A DNA stretch of 64,000 nucleotides, from the NCBI GenBank assembly GCA_034411135.1, contig DAOUMN010000020.1, positions 1 through 64,000 on the forward strand, written 5' to 3'. The DNA is from Bellilinea sp034411135. Lineage in GTDB: Bacteria > Chloroflexota > Anaerolineae > Anaerolineales > Anaerolineaceae. Every line of letters starts with the position of its first letter. The first letter of the stretch is position 1. Below the pieces are notes generated by a model. It was given only the letters and a program-made list of their open reading frames with translations. It was not told where the DNA came from and ran no database searches. The position numbers were made by a program, and so were the translations under genes. Below, piece by piece: positions 18,085-26,643 of this stretch.

Positions 18085-18155
18085 GGGTCACTTAAAACGT
18101 ACGCCATCCTCACACATCTTCACCGGTGACCCTGCTATCGCAAGGGTCTTTTTTT
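18085..18155 (+). promoter_or_regulatory. Attenuator-like leader: mutually exclusive hairpins
   Basis: An intrinsic terminator is formed by GACCCTGC (18128-18135) and GCAAGGGTC (18140-18148, one bulged A), followed by seven T (18149-18155). A competing 7-bp pairing, GGGTCAC (18085-18091) with GTGACCC (18126-18132), uses the left arm of the terminator. The two cannot coexist, the logic of an attenuator or riboswitch expression platform. It lies 25 bases before the PilZ start codon. It does not match the c-di-GMP-I or other aptamer consensus that I can recall. Alternatively it ends a small RNA of about 140 bases. Confidence 0.6.
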
Positions 18156-18179
18156 ACCCCCCTGGAAGGAGGTACTGAA

Positions 18180-18893
18180 ATGATTAACCCGTACCCAAAC
18201 GATGCCTTGCAGGCAGTCAAATCGCTTGCCTTCCAGCGCCTGCCCCTCAACCTGGTCAGCAATTACAAGGGCTTGCATTTTGTCGAAAAAATTGAGCCGC
18301 TCAAGGTCGGCGTCGACACCATCGTATTCCGCGCGCCGCGCCTGCAGATCTGTACGACCCTGCGCGATCCGGTATACCTGCATAGCCGGGTGCTGCCTGA
18401 GACAGTGCGCGCCCGTCCGCAAATTGTCAACTGCACTGCCATGGAACTGCGCCTGACGGACTTCACATTTAACGGCAATCTTTGGTTCGACCGCCTTGAG
18501 CAACGCGTCCAGCCGGAACGTCCCATTCCGACCCTGCTGACCATCCAGCGCAATGTTTACAGTGCCACCTTAAAGGATATTTCCATGCACGGCGCGGGTG
18601 TGATGCTGTACCTGGGCGATCATCCCGATCTGGAGATTTTGGTCAACACGCCGCTCGACTTGCGTTTTGAACTCACCCCGCAAACCCGCCTGTCGCTCCA
18701 CGGACGGGTAGTCTGCCGCAGGCGCATCGGTGCTGCCATGCTTTACCTGGGCGTGCGCATCTACCCCTCCAGCGAACAGTCACTGTGGCTGGAAAATTAC
18801 ATCTCCCGCCGCAAGATGGAGATCCTGGGCGAACTGGAGCAGCAAGTGTATCAACGCATGGAACCGCAGCCGGTCAAAGATTTGTATTTCTAA
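18180..18893 (+). CDS. PilZ domain protein, YcgR-like two-domain layout
   Basis: Probable c-di-GMP effector. Residues 1 to about 105 form a YcgR-N-like beta domain, and residues about 110-220 a PilZ domain. The DxSxxG half of the ligand motif is intact (DISMHGAG). The Arg-rich half is imperfect: ERP/QR with arginines in RVQPERP rather than a clean RxxxR. At 237 residues it is the length of YcgR-like flagellar brakes. The ATG at 18180 follows GGAAGGAGG; an in-frame ATG at 18126 lies inside the leader hairpin and is rejected. Control of motility or surface polysaccharide is inferred from family knowledge and the flagellar genes in the same window. Confidence 0.83.
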   Translation: MINPYPNDALQAVKSLAFQRLPLNLVSNYKGLHFVEKIEPLKVGVDTIVFRAPRLQICTTLRDPVYLHSRVLPETVRARPQIVNCTAMELRLTDFTFNGNLWFDRLEQRVQPERPIPTLLTIQRNVYSATLKDISMHGAGVMLYLGDHPDLEILVNTPLDLRFELTPQTRLSLHGRVVCRRRIGAAMLYLGVRIYPSSEQSLWLENYISRRKMEILGELEQQVYQRMEPQPVKDLYF

Positions 18894-18903
18894 ATCCAGG
18901 CGC

Positions 18904-20676
18904 TTAAAATGGCGCGCAGCGATAGATGCGGTATGGCTGGATTTCCACCGCCAGATAGCAGGTTTGCACATCCACGGGGTGGCGCATTTTTCCTATGGAA
19001 GCAACCACGGTAGATGGACTTTGCGCGGGGTTGAAATCATCCACAATCACATAGGCTTCGCTGAACGATTCGCGCTGGGTGAGCTTTTCGAACCAGACCG
19101 GACTGCCGCCGCTGCGCAACAAGTAATACCAGATGGGCGGGGCGTCCATACTGTCCGCCATCACAATGCCATCGGCATCGATTCGCGCGGCGATGTACGC
19201 CGCGGTTTGCTCAGCCGAGCCAGGACGTGAGGACGTCAAGCCGCGTTGGACTGCCCAGGGCAGCGCCAGCAGCGCCAGGCAAAGCAACGCAATCTGCACA
19301 ATGCGCGCCGGCAGGTACAGCTTCCAGCCGTATTTTTTTCGCAGGCTATCCAGCAGCGCCACCCACCCGGCAGCTGCCAGCACCAGCAACAACACCAGCA
19401 GCCAGATCCAGGTTTTACGCCAGGGATTGGGTCGCTGAACCAGAAGCACAAACGCCATCCAGGCAACCGTGGTTACCAGCACAGGCAGGCGCGAACGAGT
19501 GGATACTCTATGCAGTGCAAGTTCCAGCACCACCCCAATCACAGCCCATAGGGTAAACAGCGGATGCACATCCATCTGCCATTCGCGCCAGGTTTCGCCC
19601 AGGCGCGAGATCAGGGTGGGCGGATATTCCGCCCAGGGTACGGGTTGGACGAAGGGATTATCGAACAGCGCAGCACTGCCGCTGACCAGCAGCACCGGCA
19701 GGTAGAACAGGTATACCAGTGCTCCACATCCCAAGCCGCTGGCAAGCAGGGTAAGCAGATAGCGGACGCGCCCGCGGTATGCCTTCCCGGTTTCCGGTTC
19801 GAACCACAGGGAAACAAACAGCCAGGCATACAGGCTGCCCAGCGGGTAAAGCATGACCGGCACGGTATAAAACCCCAGCGCGCCAAGCAGCGCGAGCAGC
19901 ACCCAACCGGCGGGAAGTGGATGAGTCTTCAGGTAACTGCCCAGCAGCCAGCACAGCAGGCTGATCAACGCCAGCAGGGTATAGCCGCGCGCGTCCGCCG
20001 AACCACCCACCAAAAGAGGCGTCACAGCCAGCAAGCCACCTGCCAGCCAACCGGCGCGGCGGTTGAACCACAACCTGCCCAATGCATAACCCGCCGGAAC
20101 AGTTAACACGCCTGCCAGATAGGCAGGAAGCCGCAGCACCCAGGGCGCATCGCCCAGCAACCAGGTTGAGAAATGCACCAGCACAGTGTGAAACACATGG
20201 TTGTTGGGCAAATGGTAATCGCTGATCACAGCCGCCAGCGAACGGCGGGCAAACCCAATGTAGGTATAGGCTTCGTCGTGTCCCAAGGGTTGATCGAGAA
20301 AGAACAGGCGCAGCCCACCAGCCAGCCCGGTCAAGACAAGCAATATCCACCACTCGCCGCGCTCCCAACGTGCAGGTCGAAAATCCCGCCTCAAAGCCGC
20401 AGCCGCCGCCCGCATCTCATCCAGGCTTGCCCCTAACCACTCCGGGCGCCAGCCGAATACCCAACCCAAGCCCGCCAACAGCAAACCCACACCGGCAAGA
20501 GCGGGGCGAAGCAGGTTATACCGCTCCGGGCTCAGCCAATCCAGGCTACCATCCGGGGCGAGCGGGTCAAGCAGCGCGCGCAACAGCGCAAAACCAGCCA
20601 GTGCCAGAACCAGCCCGGTGGCTGCCAAAAGCAGGACAGGCAGCACAGCCAGACGCCGAAGCGCGTTGCGGTTCAG
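18904..20676 (-). CDS. GT-C glycosyltransferase (ArnT/PMT-like membrane protein)
   Basis: Large polytopic protein, about 590 residues with roughly twelve hydrophobic spans, predicted to move a sugar from a polyprenyl-phosphate donor on the outer membrane face. The first luminal loop has the GT39/ArnT-like catalytic acidic motif (FLDQPLGHDEAYTYIGFARR), and a soluble C-terminal domain follows the last span. No ATG fits: the frame extends to an ATG at 20754 inside the upstream gene. A CTG at 20676 has GGAGGG eight bases upstream and overlaps that gene's TGA (CTGA), so CTG is the likely start; GTG at 20646 is the fallback. Confidence 0.75.
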   Translation of the reverse strand: MNRNALRRLAVLPVLLLAATGLVLALAGFALLRALLDPLAPDGSLDWLSPERYNLLRPALAGVGLLLAGLGWVFGWRPEWLGASLDEMRAAAAALRRDFRPARWERGEWWILLVLTGLAGGLRLFFLDQPLGHDEAYTYIGFARRSLAAVISDYHLPNNHVFHTVLVHFSTWLLGDAPWVLRLPAYLAGVLTVPAGYALGRLWFNRRAGWLAGGLLAVTPLLVGGSADARGYTLLALISLLCWLLGSYLKTHPLPAGWVLLALLGALGFYTVPVMLYPLGSLYAWLFVSLWFEPETGKAYRGRVRYLLTLLASGLGCGALVYLFYLPVLLVSGSAALFDNPFVQPVPWAEYPPTLISRLGETWREWQMDVHPLFTLWAVIGVVLELALHRVSTRSRLPVLVTTVAWMAFVLLVQRPNPWRKTWIWLLVLLLVLAAAGWVALLDSLRKKYGWKLYLPARIVQIALLCLALLALPWAVQRGLTSSRPGSAEQTAAYIAARIDADGIVMADSMDAPPIWYYLLRSGGSPVWFEKLTQRESFSEAYVIVDDFNPAQSPSTVVASIGKMRHPVDVQTCYLAVEIQPYRIYRCAPF

Positions 20677-21128
20677 TTGATCATCCCTCCGCTGAAGGTC
20701 AACTGGTAGGCAATCCGCTCGCGATGGAAGATGACCTCCATACCTTCGAACCATTCAATATCGCCGCGCACCGCACAGGCGTAGCGATAATCGCCGTCGA
20801 TGAAGGATTCCGGTCCGCGAAACGGCGACTCAGGGTTGACTTGCAGCAAAGCTTTTTGCAAAAAGGCATACAGCTTCTCCGCCGGAGGTTCTTCCAGTTT
20901 GACCCCGCCGGAATAGACCATCGTCCACCAGGGACGGTTGCGGTAGTACACCAGTTCCTGACCGGCAAAAAATTCTTCACCAAAGTACACATCCCGGTAG
21001 AACCAGTCGCCGGAGCGGTATTCCAGTTGGATTCCGCCCAGCAGTGCGCATTCGACCCTTGCGCCGCTGCCTGCCGCATAAGTATGACGTTTGGCTTCCA
21101 CCAGGAAAGGCGTTAGTCGTGATTCCAT
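20673..21128 (-). CDS. DUF5680-like domain protein
   Basis: 151-residue soluble protein. The pattern LTPFLVEAKRHTYA, then YRSGDWFYRDVYFGEEFFAGQE, VYYRNRPWWTMVYSGG and the late LxxALLQVN/FRGP resembles the DUF5680 family, whose biochemical role is unknown and whose members often occur alone or fused to helix-turn-helix domains. No catalytic residue can be named. Its TGA overlaps the CTG start of the GT-C gene, and it starts two bases after the UPF0260-like gene ends, so the three are one transcript. Confidence 0.65.
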   Translation of the reverse strand: MESRLTPFLVEAKRHTYAAGSGARVECALLGGIQLEYRSGDWFYRDVYFGEEFFAGQELVYYRNRPWWTMVYSGGVKLEEPPAEKLYAFLQKALLQVNPESPFRGPESFIDGDYRYACAVRGDIEWFEGMEVIFHRERIAYQLTFSGGMIN

Positions 21129-21130
21129 TT

Positions 21131-21586
21131 TCAGTCCTCGCTGTCATCGCTAAGAAGATAATCCCCCAGGTCATCCAGGTCGATCCCCAGTTCCGAAATC
21201 GCCCGCCCAAGCGCCGAAGCACCAGCGCGGTGAACGCTGTGCGGATCTCCGCTGATCAGCGGGTGCCAGTCCGGTAGGTCTTCGCCTTGCGCCAGGCGGC
21301 GATAGGCGCAGGTTGGAGGCAGCCAGGTAAACGTGCGTGCCGTTTGGGGGGTGATTTTCACACAGGTTGCCACCTGCTCAAAGCGATGCGGGTAATCCCG
21401 GCAGCGGCAGTTTTTCAAGTTAAGCAGGCGGCAGGCGACCGAGGTGGTAAACACCTCACCGGTGTCCTCGTCCTGCAGGCGGTATAGGCAGCACCAGGCG
21501 CAGCCGTCGCACAGCGACTCCCACTCCTCGCTGGTCATCTCCTCCAATGCTTTGCGCTTCCAGAAAGGGACTTTGGCTTCACTCAA
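21131..21586 (-). CDS. UPF0260/YkgJ-type cysteine-cluster protein
   Basis: 151 residues with a metal-chelating cysteine pattern: LCDGCAWCCLYR near the start, then CRLLNLKNCRCRDYPHRF, CVKIT and PPTCAYRR. This matches the UPF0260 (YcgN-like) branch of the YkgJ superfamily, proposed to bind zinc or an iron centre; the role is not established. The N-terminal FWKRKALEEMTSEEWESLCDG is typical of YcgN. Complete and normal length. It is followed after two bases by the DUF5680-like gene. Confidence 0.85.
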   Translation of the reverse strand: MSEAKVPFWKRKALEEMTSEEWESLCDGCAWCCLYRLQDEDTGEVFTTSVACRLLNLKNCRCRDYPHRFEQVATCVKITPQTARTFTWLPPTCAYRRLAQGEDLPDWHPLISGDPHSVHRAGASALGRAISELGIDLDDLGDYLLSDDSED

Positions 21587-21626
21587 CGGGCTGCCTCGCC
21601 GACAGAGTACCTGTCTCGCTGCCGCT

Positions 21627-22217
21627 TCAACGGCGGCAACGGCGGGTTATCAAAACGAAGAGCAGGAAGAAGGTGGTCAAGGGCCACACCCATGCCAGTT
21701 CGCCGGGTCCGCCGCTGCCGGTGCGGGCAGTGACACGGCGGATGCGCAGAAGACGGTAATCATGGGTCAGTTTTTCCAGGTCCTCATCGCTTAAATTTTG
21801 CGGGTCAACGCCGAACAGTTTGGCGGCAAAACCGCTGGCGATCAACACCTTTCGCAGGATGGGCATGCGCAGCTTGGGATCGAGTACCTCCTCGACAACT
21901 CCCGCCCACCAGCTATCCGGCAGCCAGACCTCGACCTGCGGATTGGCAAGGATGTTACGATACCAGTCGGAGATGTGACCAAAACCAGCCGTGCAATAGA
22001 TTTCGTCGTTGACCAGGGCGTAATTGACCGGTGTGCGGTAGCGCTTGCCGCTTTTTCGCCCGGTGTGCTCCAACACCATGATCTGTCCGAGGTAACGGGG
22101 TGATATGTTGATCAGTTTTCCCAAACCAAGCCGCCAGAACCATACCATCCAGCGGTTGCCCATCTTAAAATAGCGGCGCAACTTCTCGCTCAACTCTGCG
22201 GATAACGGCTCCTTCAT
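21627..22217 (-). CDS. Deazaflavin (F420)-dependent nitroreductase-family protein with C-terminal span
   Basis: Split-barrel oxidoreductase of the DDN family that uses coenzyme F420 or another deazaflavin/flavin. The signature LEHTGRKSGKRYRTPV (residues about 48-63) and the later FGHISDWYRNILANPQVEVWL, where the cofactor phosphate and substrate face lie, are clear. Mature family members are about 140-150 residues; here 196 because a Gly-rich stretch and a hydrophobic segment (WVWPLTTFFLLFVLI) are added at the C-terminus, probably a membrane anchor. Reductant and substrate are unknown. Confidence 0.83.
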   Translation of the reverse strand: MKEPLSAELSEKLRRYFKMGNRWMVWFWRLGLGKLINISPRYLGQIMVLEHTGRKSGKRYRTPVNYALVNDEIYCTAGFGHISDWYRNILANPQVEVWLPDSWWAGVVEEVLDPKLRMPILRKVLIASGFAAKLFGVDPQNLSDEDLEKLTHDYRLLRIRRVTARTGSGGPGELAWVWPLTTFFLLFVLITRRCRR

Positions 22218-22230
22218 GTGACCCTCCCGT

Positions 22231-23910
22231 TTACACCTTTTCGTGCAGTTTTAGATATTTTTCGCGGTTGGCGCCACGGGCAGTTTTGCCACTGCTGGTT
22301 TTGATCAGCCACCCCGGCGATACCAGTTGCACCTGGCGCACAGCAATGGCAGAGCCCTGGTTGACCACCCGGCGAACCTCATCGGCAATGCGCTCGCGTT
22401 CAAAAGGATCTTCGCTTTCGACCTCGGCAACGATGTAAACTTCCTCGGTACCTAGGCTCTCATTATAGACACCGAAAGCCACCACACGCCCCGGATGAAC
22501 ACCCTCGACGCTCATCGCCAGCGCCTCGATATCCTGCGGATAGACGTTCTTGCCCCCCACAATGATCAGGTCTTTCTTGCGCCCGGTGATGTAAACCTCG
22601 CCTGCAGCCAGGTAACCAAAGTCCCCAGTCAGATACCACCCGTCCAGAAAGGCTTTGGCGGTTGCGTCTGGGCGGTTGTAATAACCACTCAACATGCAAT
22701 TGCTGCGCAGGGCAATTTCGCCAATCTGCCGATCAGCCAATGTCCGCCCTTCGGCATCCACAATCTTGACTTCGACATTTTCGATCGGTTTGCCCGCCGA
22801 GAGCATCACCACCGCCTCACACCCTTCCGCTGCCGGGCGGGCAAGCCATTCGCTCTGCAAACCCTCGCGGTCGATGCGGTCAACCGTCACCGGCGCGTGG
22901 ATACCACCCTGGGTAACGGCGAAGACGTTTTCCGCCATAGCGTAACAGGTGGTCAGCGCCTCATACCGCAAGCCATAGGGAGCAAAACGCTGGTAAAACG
23001 CCTGGTGAGATTCCAGGCGCATTGGCTCCGAGCAGTTGCTCACCGCCCGCCAGGAGGACAGGTCAACATCCAGCAAATCCCGCTCGCGAATCTTCTGCGC
23101 ACAAAAGGCGTATGCGAAATTTGGCAACCAGGAAAGAGTCCCACGGTAACGCGAAACGGCGTGCAGCAGCCGGACAGGGGCGCGCACCCAGTCGAACGGT
23201 GACATCAGCACCAGGGGAATGCCCAACAGAATCGGCATGAGAAAACCGGCTATCAAACCCATGTCATGATAGAGCGGCAGCCAGGAGACCACCACGTCAT
23301 CTTCGCGCAGGTCAAGCGCGCGGGCGTAACTTGCCAACTGGTTGAGCACCGCACGGTGCGACAACGCCACCCCCTTTTGCAAGCCGGTCGTGCCGGAGGA
23401 GTGCTGCAGCAAGACGATGTCCTCCGGGCTGCGGCGCAGCCCGCCTAATCTTTCGACATCCGGCGGCTGCGGGGGCGGTGCATCACTGCACAACAGTACC
23501 CGCCGCACCGAGCTGTGCGCCGGAACCGCGCCATTGACCTCGGCGATGAATTCTGGATAGGTCAGGATGGCTGCCGGACGGGTAACCTCCAGCAAGGCTG
23601 CCAGATCCGCGCGGTAGCGTTCGGGGAGCAGTTTTTCGGTCAAAAACGGCATAATCGAGGGAATGGCACCGTGCAAAATGGCACCGAAATAGGCGTACAC
23701 ATGCTCCACGCCGTGCTGCAGAATGAGAATCACCACCTCACCGGGTTGGATGCCGGCTTGCTCCAACAGGTGGGCATAACCCGCCGCACCATCCAGAATA
23801 TCTTCGCGGGTCAATTTCAAATCATCTCTGCCGGCATGTTGGATGATCAGCGCTGTTTTCGCAGAGTTTTGCTGGTAATTCTGGAGCAACAAATGGGAAA
23901 AGGTCGTCAT
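22231..23910 (-). CDS. Acyl-adenylate ligase (fatty acyl-AMP/acyl-CoA synthetase)
   Basis: Activates a carboxylic acid as acyl-AMP. The ATP-binding P-loop LLQHSSGTTGLQKGV, the SWLPLYHDMGLIAGFL motif typical of fatty acyl-AMP ligases, the adenylate motif YLTGDFGY and the C-terminal Lys segment (IKTSSGKTARGANREKYL) are intact. The 'LPLYHDMGL' element and missing insertion determinants leave open whether CoA or a carrier protein is the acceptor. The ATG at 23910 is preferred: 559 residues fits the family, whereas a longer frame to 23970 adds 20 residues without homology-like character. No strong Shine-Dalgarno is seen. Confidence 0.86.
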   Translation of the reverse strand: MTTFSHLLLQNYQQNSAKTALIIQHAGRDDLKLTREDILDGAAGYAHLLEQAGIQPGEVVILILQHGVEHVYAYFGAILHGAIPSIMPFLTEKLLPERYRADLAALLEVTRPAAILTYPEFIAEVNGAVPAHSSVRRVLLCSDAPPPQPPDVERLGGLRRSPEDIVLLQHSSGTTGLQKGVALSHRAVLNQLASYARALDLREDDVVVSWLPLYHDMGLIAGFLMPILLGIPLVLMSPFDWVRAPVRLLHAVSRYRGTLSWLPNFAYAFCAQKIRERDLLDVDLSSWRAVSNCSEPMRLESHQAFYQRFAPYGLRYEALTTCYAMAENVFAVTQGGIHAPVTVDRIDREGLQSEWLARPAAEGCEAVVMLSAGKPIENVEVKIVDAEGRTLADRQIGEIALRSNCMLSGYYNRPDATAKAFLDGWYLTGDFGYLAAGEVYITGRKKDLIIVGGKNVYPQDIEALAMSVEGVHPGRVVAFGVYNESLGTEEVYIVAEVESEDPFERERIADEVRRVVNQGSAIAVRQVQLVSPGWLIKTSSGKTARGANREKYLKLHEKV

Positions 23911-24046
23911 GGAAACAATGCTCAATGCTGGGATGTACCGTCTTGCAGGCGTGAACTGGCTCAGAATCAAGTGTACCTGTGGATAAACGAACGGTCAAGT
24001 CAGACTCGTGATCCGAAAGACTTGTCCCGAATCTTGACAAAACAGG

Positions 24047-24052
24047 TATAAT
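24047..24052 (+). promoter_or_regulatory. -10 box before the SGNH lipoprotein gene
   Basis: Perfect TATAAT at 24047-24052. TTGTCC at 24022-24027 lies nineteen bases upstream; a perfect TTGACA at 24034-24039 is only seven bases away and may instead pair with a weak box near 24058. Leader of about 45 bases. Confidence 0.45.
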
Positions 24053-24103
24053 GCCGCCATACCTTTACTAAATCCGGCTTGCACAGCCGCACCAAACTGG
24101 ACA

Positions 24104-25075
24104 ATGAAACAATACCCTCGCCATTTGCTCTTGCTAATTCTGTTTACCTTGATTCTTACCGCCTGTCAGAGCGTAGGGCAGGCAGCTTCGCCTGGGCAAG
24201 AAATCAGCCCCACAGAAAGCCCAACGGCGCAAACTACCGACGTGCCAACTGCAACCCCGCCGCTCCCGCCGCCCACCCTGCTGGCTGCCAGCCCAACTCC
24301 GCTGCCAACCAAAGCACCCTCGCCGACACCCGACCTGCGGCTCAATCCAGAGGACTGGCAAAACTGGCCCGTTGTGCCAACCATCAGCGCACGCGCTATG
24401 GAGATCTATCAGCACGGGCTGACTCTGGGTAACAATCCGCGCGCGTTCTCCAAAATCGGTGACTGCCAGATGATCAATGAAGCCTTCTTCGGAATTTACG
24501 CCCTGCCGGGTCGTTATGGCTTTCCCGATGGGTATGAGTATTTGCAGGAAACCATTGATTATTACGACAACATGTTTGGTCGGATCAGCACGGCGGTCAG
24601 CGGAGGATTTGTTGCTCCCTCGATCCTCAACCCGATGTGGGCAGATCCAAACCTGTGCGAAAAAGGCGAGACCCCGCTGACCTGCGAATTGAGGCGTAAC
24701 AAGCCCAGCGTGGTACTGATCGGGTTGGAATTCTGGTTCAAGGGACGCACACCAGCCTCCTATTCCAACTACCTGCGCCAGATCATCGAAACATCAATCG
24801 AACACGGCACAGTACCGATCCTGATCACCAAAGCCGACAACGTCGAAGGCGATCATTCGATTAACCGCGCCACAGCCCAGCTGGCGTATGAATATGACAT
24901 CCCGCTGTGGAATTTCTGGTTGGCGGTGCAGTCACTTCCCAATCGCGGGATGGATGCTGAGCGCAACGACGGTTTTCACATCAGCGTTGCCGCCTGGAAC
25001 ACCCGCTCGTTCACCGGCTTACAAGTTTTGGACACCTTCCGCAAAGCCGTCCAGGACCTGCCCCCTGCGCCATAA
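24104..25075 (+). CDS. SGNH-hydrolase-like lipoprotein
   Basis: Lipid-anchored extracytoplasmic protein; lipobox LTAC with Cys at residue 21. A Pro/Thr/Ala-rich linker occupies residues about 28-80. The globular part has SGNH-like blocks: GDCQM in place of the usual GDS (so the nucleophile would be Cys, or the site is inactive), LIGLEFWFKG in the oxyanion region, and NDGFHIS in the D-x-x-H position. Family members remove or transfer acyl groups. It converges end to end (5-base gap) with a second SGNH gene. Function as an esterase is doubtful because of the altered nucleophile. Confidence 0.65.
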   Translation: MKQYPRHLLLLILFTLILTACQSVGQAASPGQEISPTESPTAQTTDVPTATPPLPPPTLLAASPTPLPTKAPSPTPDLRLNPEDWQNWPVVPTISARAMEIYQHGLTLGNNPRAFSKIGDCQMINEAFFGIYALPGRYGFPDGYEYLQETIDYYDNMFGRISTAVSGGFVAPSILNPMWADPNLCEKGETPLTCELRRNKPSVVLIGLEFWFKGRTPASYSNYLRQIIETSIEHGTVPILITKADNVEGDHSINRATAQLAYEYDIPLWNFWLAVQSLPNRGMDAERNDGFHISVAAWNTRSFTGLQVLDTFRKAVQDLPPAP

Positions 25076-25080
25076 CCGCA

Positions 25081-26184
25081 CTAGGGCAACGTGCACAACT
25101 GTGCCGCAACCGCCTCTGCCATGCGCTCGACCGCCGCGGGTTTCAGGTGAATGGCACTATTGGTGAATTCGTCCTCGCCTGCCAGGTTCCACACGTCCAG
25201 AAACGCCCAACCATTGGACTGGCTGATCTGCGCCAGCTGTTGACGGTAGGAATCGTACGCCCAGCGCGGGTAGTAAAAGTTATAGCGCACGTCACTGTTC
25301 GCGCCGCTGCTGATCAGCACCGGCTCGTTGACCAGCAAAACCGGCGCGGCACCGGCTGCCTGGATTCCCGCCGCGAGCGCTTCCCATGCCAGGCTATCCG
25401 GCGGGAAATCCGGTCCCTGCCAGCCGTTGAATGACGGCGTGTTCTCCAGGTCGCGGGCAGCCGCCTCATAATCGGTGGGGTATGCCTGATCGATGCCGGT
25501 GGCGCTCCATAAGAAACCGTACAATTGCAGCCGCAATACATCCGCTAGGGCACGCCGCTGACCGAACAGGGTACGCTGCCAGAAGTCTGGCAGGGGCAGT
25601 CTGGCGGTATCGACCCGGAGGGCATATTTCTGCGCCAGCGCCTGCACCCGTAGCGGGTTGTTAGCAACAATCGGCGATTCCAGTTGACGGTTGCGGGGGA
25701 AGGATTGCAGGGTCAACCCCCACACGATCCAGTCCGGCTGGTAGCGCATGGCGGCATCCAGGATCATCACATCCTTGACCAGCGACAGGGTCGGATACCC
25801 CAGGTTATACGCGCGCACCCTGCGCCCGTCGCAATGGGTCAGGTTGAGGCGGTTCAACTGTCCGGCAAGCGTGTCCTCCGGCTTGAGCAGCGTCCCCCAG
25901 ATCGAGGAATCACCCAGCACCAGCACGCGAAATTCGTCCACCCGCTTGGGCTGCCCGTGCAGGCGCAGCGAGTGCAGCATCGCCTCCAGATTGAACAGGC
26001 TGAATGAATAGGTCTCGCCCGGGTTCTCGCCGAAAGGGAAGCGTTCGCGCCCGGAAAAAAGCCGGTTATACAGTGAGATTTTGCCCAACCCGTCAAGCGG
26101 GTAGGCAGCCGCCAGCGCCAGGTTGCACACCAGGAACAACACCAGCGCCTTGATGAGCACATTGCGCAGGAAACGCGCTTCCAT
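25081..26184 (-). CDS. SGNH/AlgX-DltD-like extracytoplasmic protein
   Basis: 367 residues with an N-terminal hydrophobic segment (VLIKALVLFLVCNLALAAAY), an uncleaved anchor or signal peptide. The nucleophile block LVLGDSSIWGTLL and the later AIHLKP (His) support an SGNH hydrolase fold, as in proteins that work with MBOAT acyltransferases to acylate surface glycans. It follows the MBOAT gene and a small lipoprotein in the same direction, with seven bases between it and the lipoprotein. A role in surface polymer acylation is inferred from this neighbourhood. Confidence 0.75.
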   Translation of the reverse strand: MEARFLRNVLIKALVLFLVCNLALAAAYPLDGLGKISLYNRLFSGRERFPFGENPGETYSFSLFNLEAMLHSLRLHGQPKRVDEFRVLVLGDSSIWGTLLKPEDTLAGQLNRLNLTHCDGRRVRAYNLGYPTLSLVKDVMILDAAMRYQPDWIVWGLTLQSFPRNRQLESPIVANNPLRVQALAQKYALRVDTARLPLPDFWQRTLFGQRRALADVLRLQLYGFLWSATGIDQAYPTDYEAAARDLENTPSFNGWQGPDFPPDSLAWEALAAGIQAAGAAPVLLVNEPVLISSGANSDVRYNFYYPRWAYDSYRQQLAQISQSNGWAFLDVWNLAGEDEFTNSAIHLKPAAVERMAEAVAAQLCTLP

Positions 26185-26191
26185 CCCGCCT

Positions 26192-26587
26192 TTACCGGTA
26201 ACCGCACACCAGCCAGTCGCCGCTCTGCTGCACCACTTCGTAGGTCCAGCGGCTCAGTTCCAGCTCGGTTTGTTCGTTATCATAGGTGGTGATGATCTTA
26301 CCCGCGCAGGTAACCAATGTACGTTCGCCGTCCGTGCCGCTCTCTACACAGGAAACGCCTTCCAATTTGGGCGCAACCGCCTCGAAGGAATCCATATCCA
26401 AAATTGCCTGGGTTTCCCAGTCGGCGCAGGACAAGGCAGTTAGCCGGTCGCTGTCCTTGGACACCATTGCGTTCAGATAATTCTCCACCGCCGCGGCAGC
26501 GCCGCTCTTGCCGCCGCCCGTACAACCCGCCAGTGCAAGAATGACCAACAGCAGAGTCCAAATTTGCCAACGATGAGCGTCTTTCAT
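26192..26587 (-). CDS. Small lipoprotein, nuclear-transport-factor-like
   Basis: 131 residues; lipobox ALAGC with Cys at residue 22, then a Gly-rich spacer. The rest (AVENYLNAMVSKD.. CADWETQAILDMDS.. YEVVQQSGDWLVCGYR) resembles the small alpha/beta cone folds of NTF2/DUF4878-type lipoproteins, for which no catalytic role is known. Three cysteines remain in the mature domain. It lies between the MBOAT and SGNH genes. AAGGAGAG precedes the ATG. Confidence 0.7.
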   Translation of the reverse strand: MKDAHRWQIWTLLLVILALAGCTGGGKSGAAAAVENYLNAMVSKDSDRLTALSCADWETQAILDMDSFEAVAPKLEGVSCVESGTDGERTLVTCAGKIITTYDNEQTELELSRWTYEVVQQSGDWLVCGYR

Positions 26588-26600
26588 TTTCTCTCCTTCT

Positions 26601-26642
26601 CACTCGAGTGTAGACATTGCATTAATGCTCACAGTCACTGTG
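26601..26642. repeat. Three successive perfect palindromes
   Basis: The 56-base gap between the MBOAT and lipoprotein genes holds CACTCGAGTG (26601-26610), GCATTAATGC (26619-26628) and CACAGTcACTGTG (26630-26642). They differ from one another, so they are not a simple repeat. They may be operator half-sites or fold into a short structured region of the mRNA. Confidence 0.5.
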
Positions 26643-26643
26643 C

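Noticed and set aside
17877..18113. 78-codon minus-strand frame between the GT-B-like and PilZ genes
   Set aside because: No ribosome binding site and unnatural composition; it crosses the structured PilZ leader.
18010..18127. c-di-GMP-I (GEMM) riboswitch before the PilZ gene
   Set aside because: The conserved GEMM core segments and its tetraloop receptor pattern are not visible; only the expression platform is convincing.
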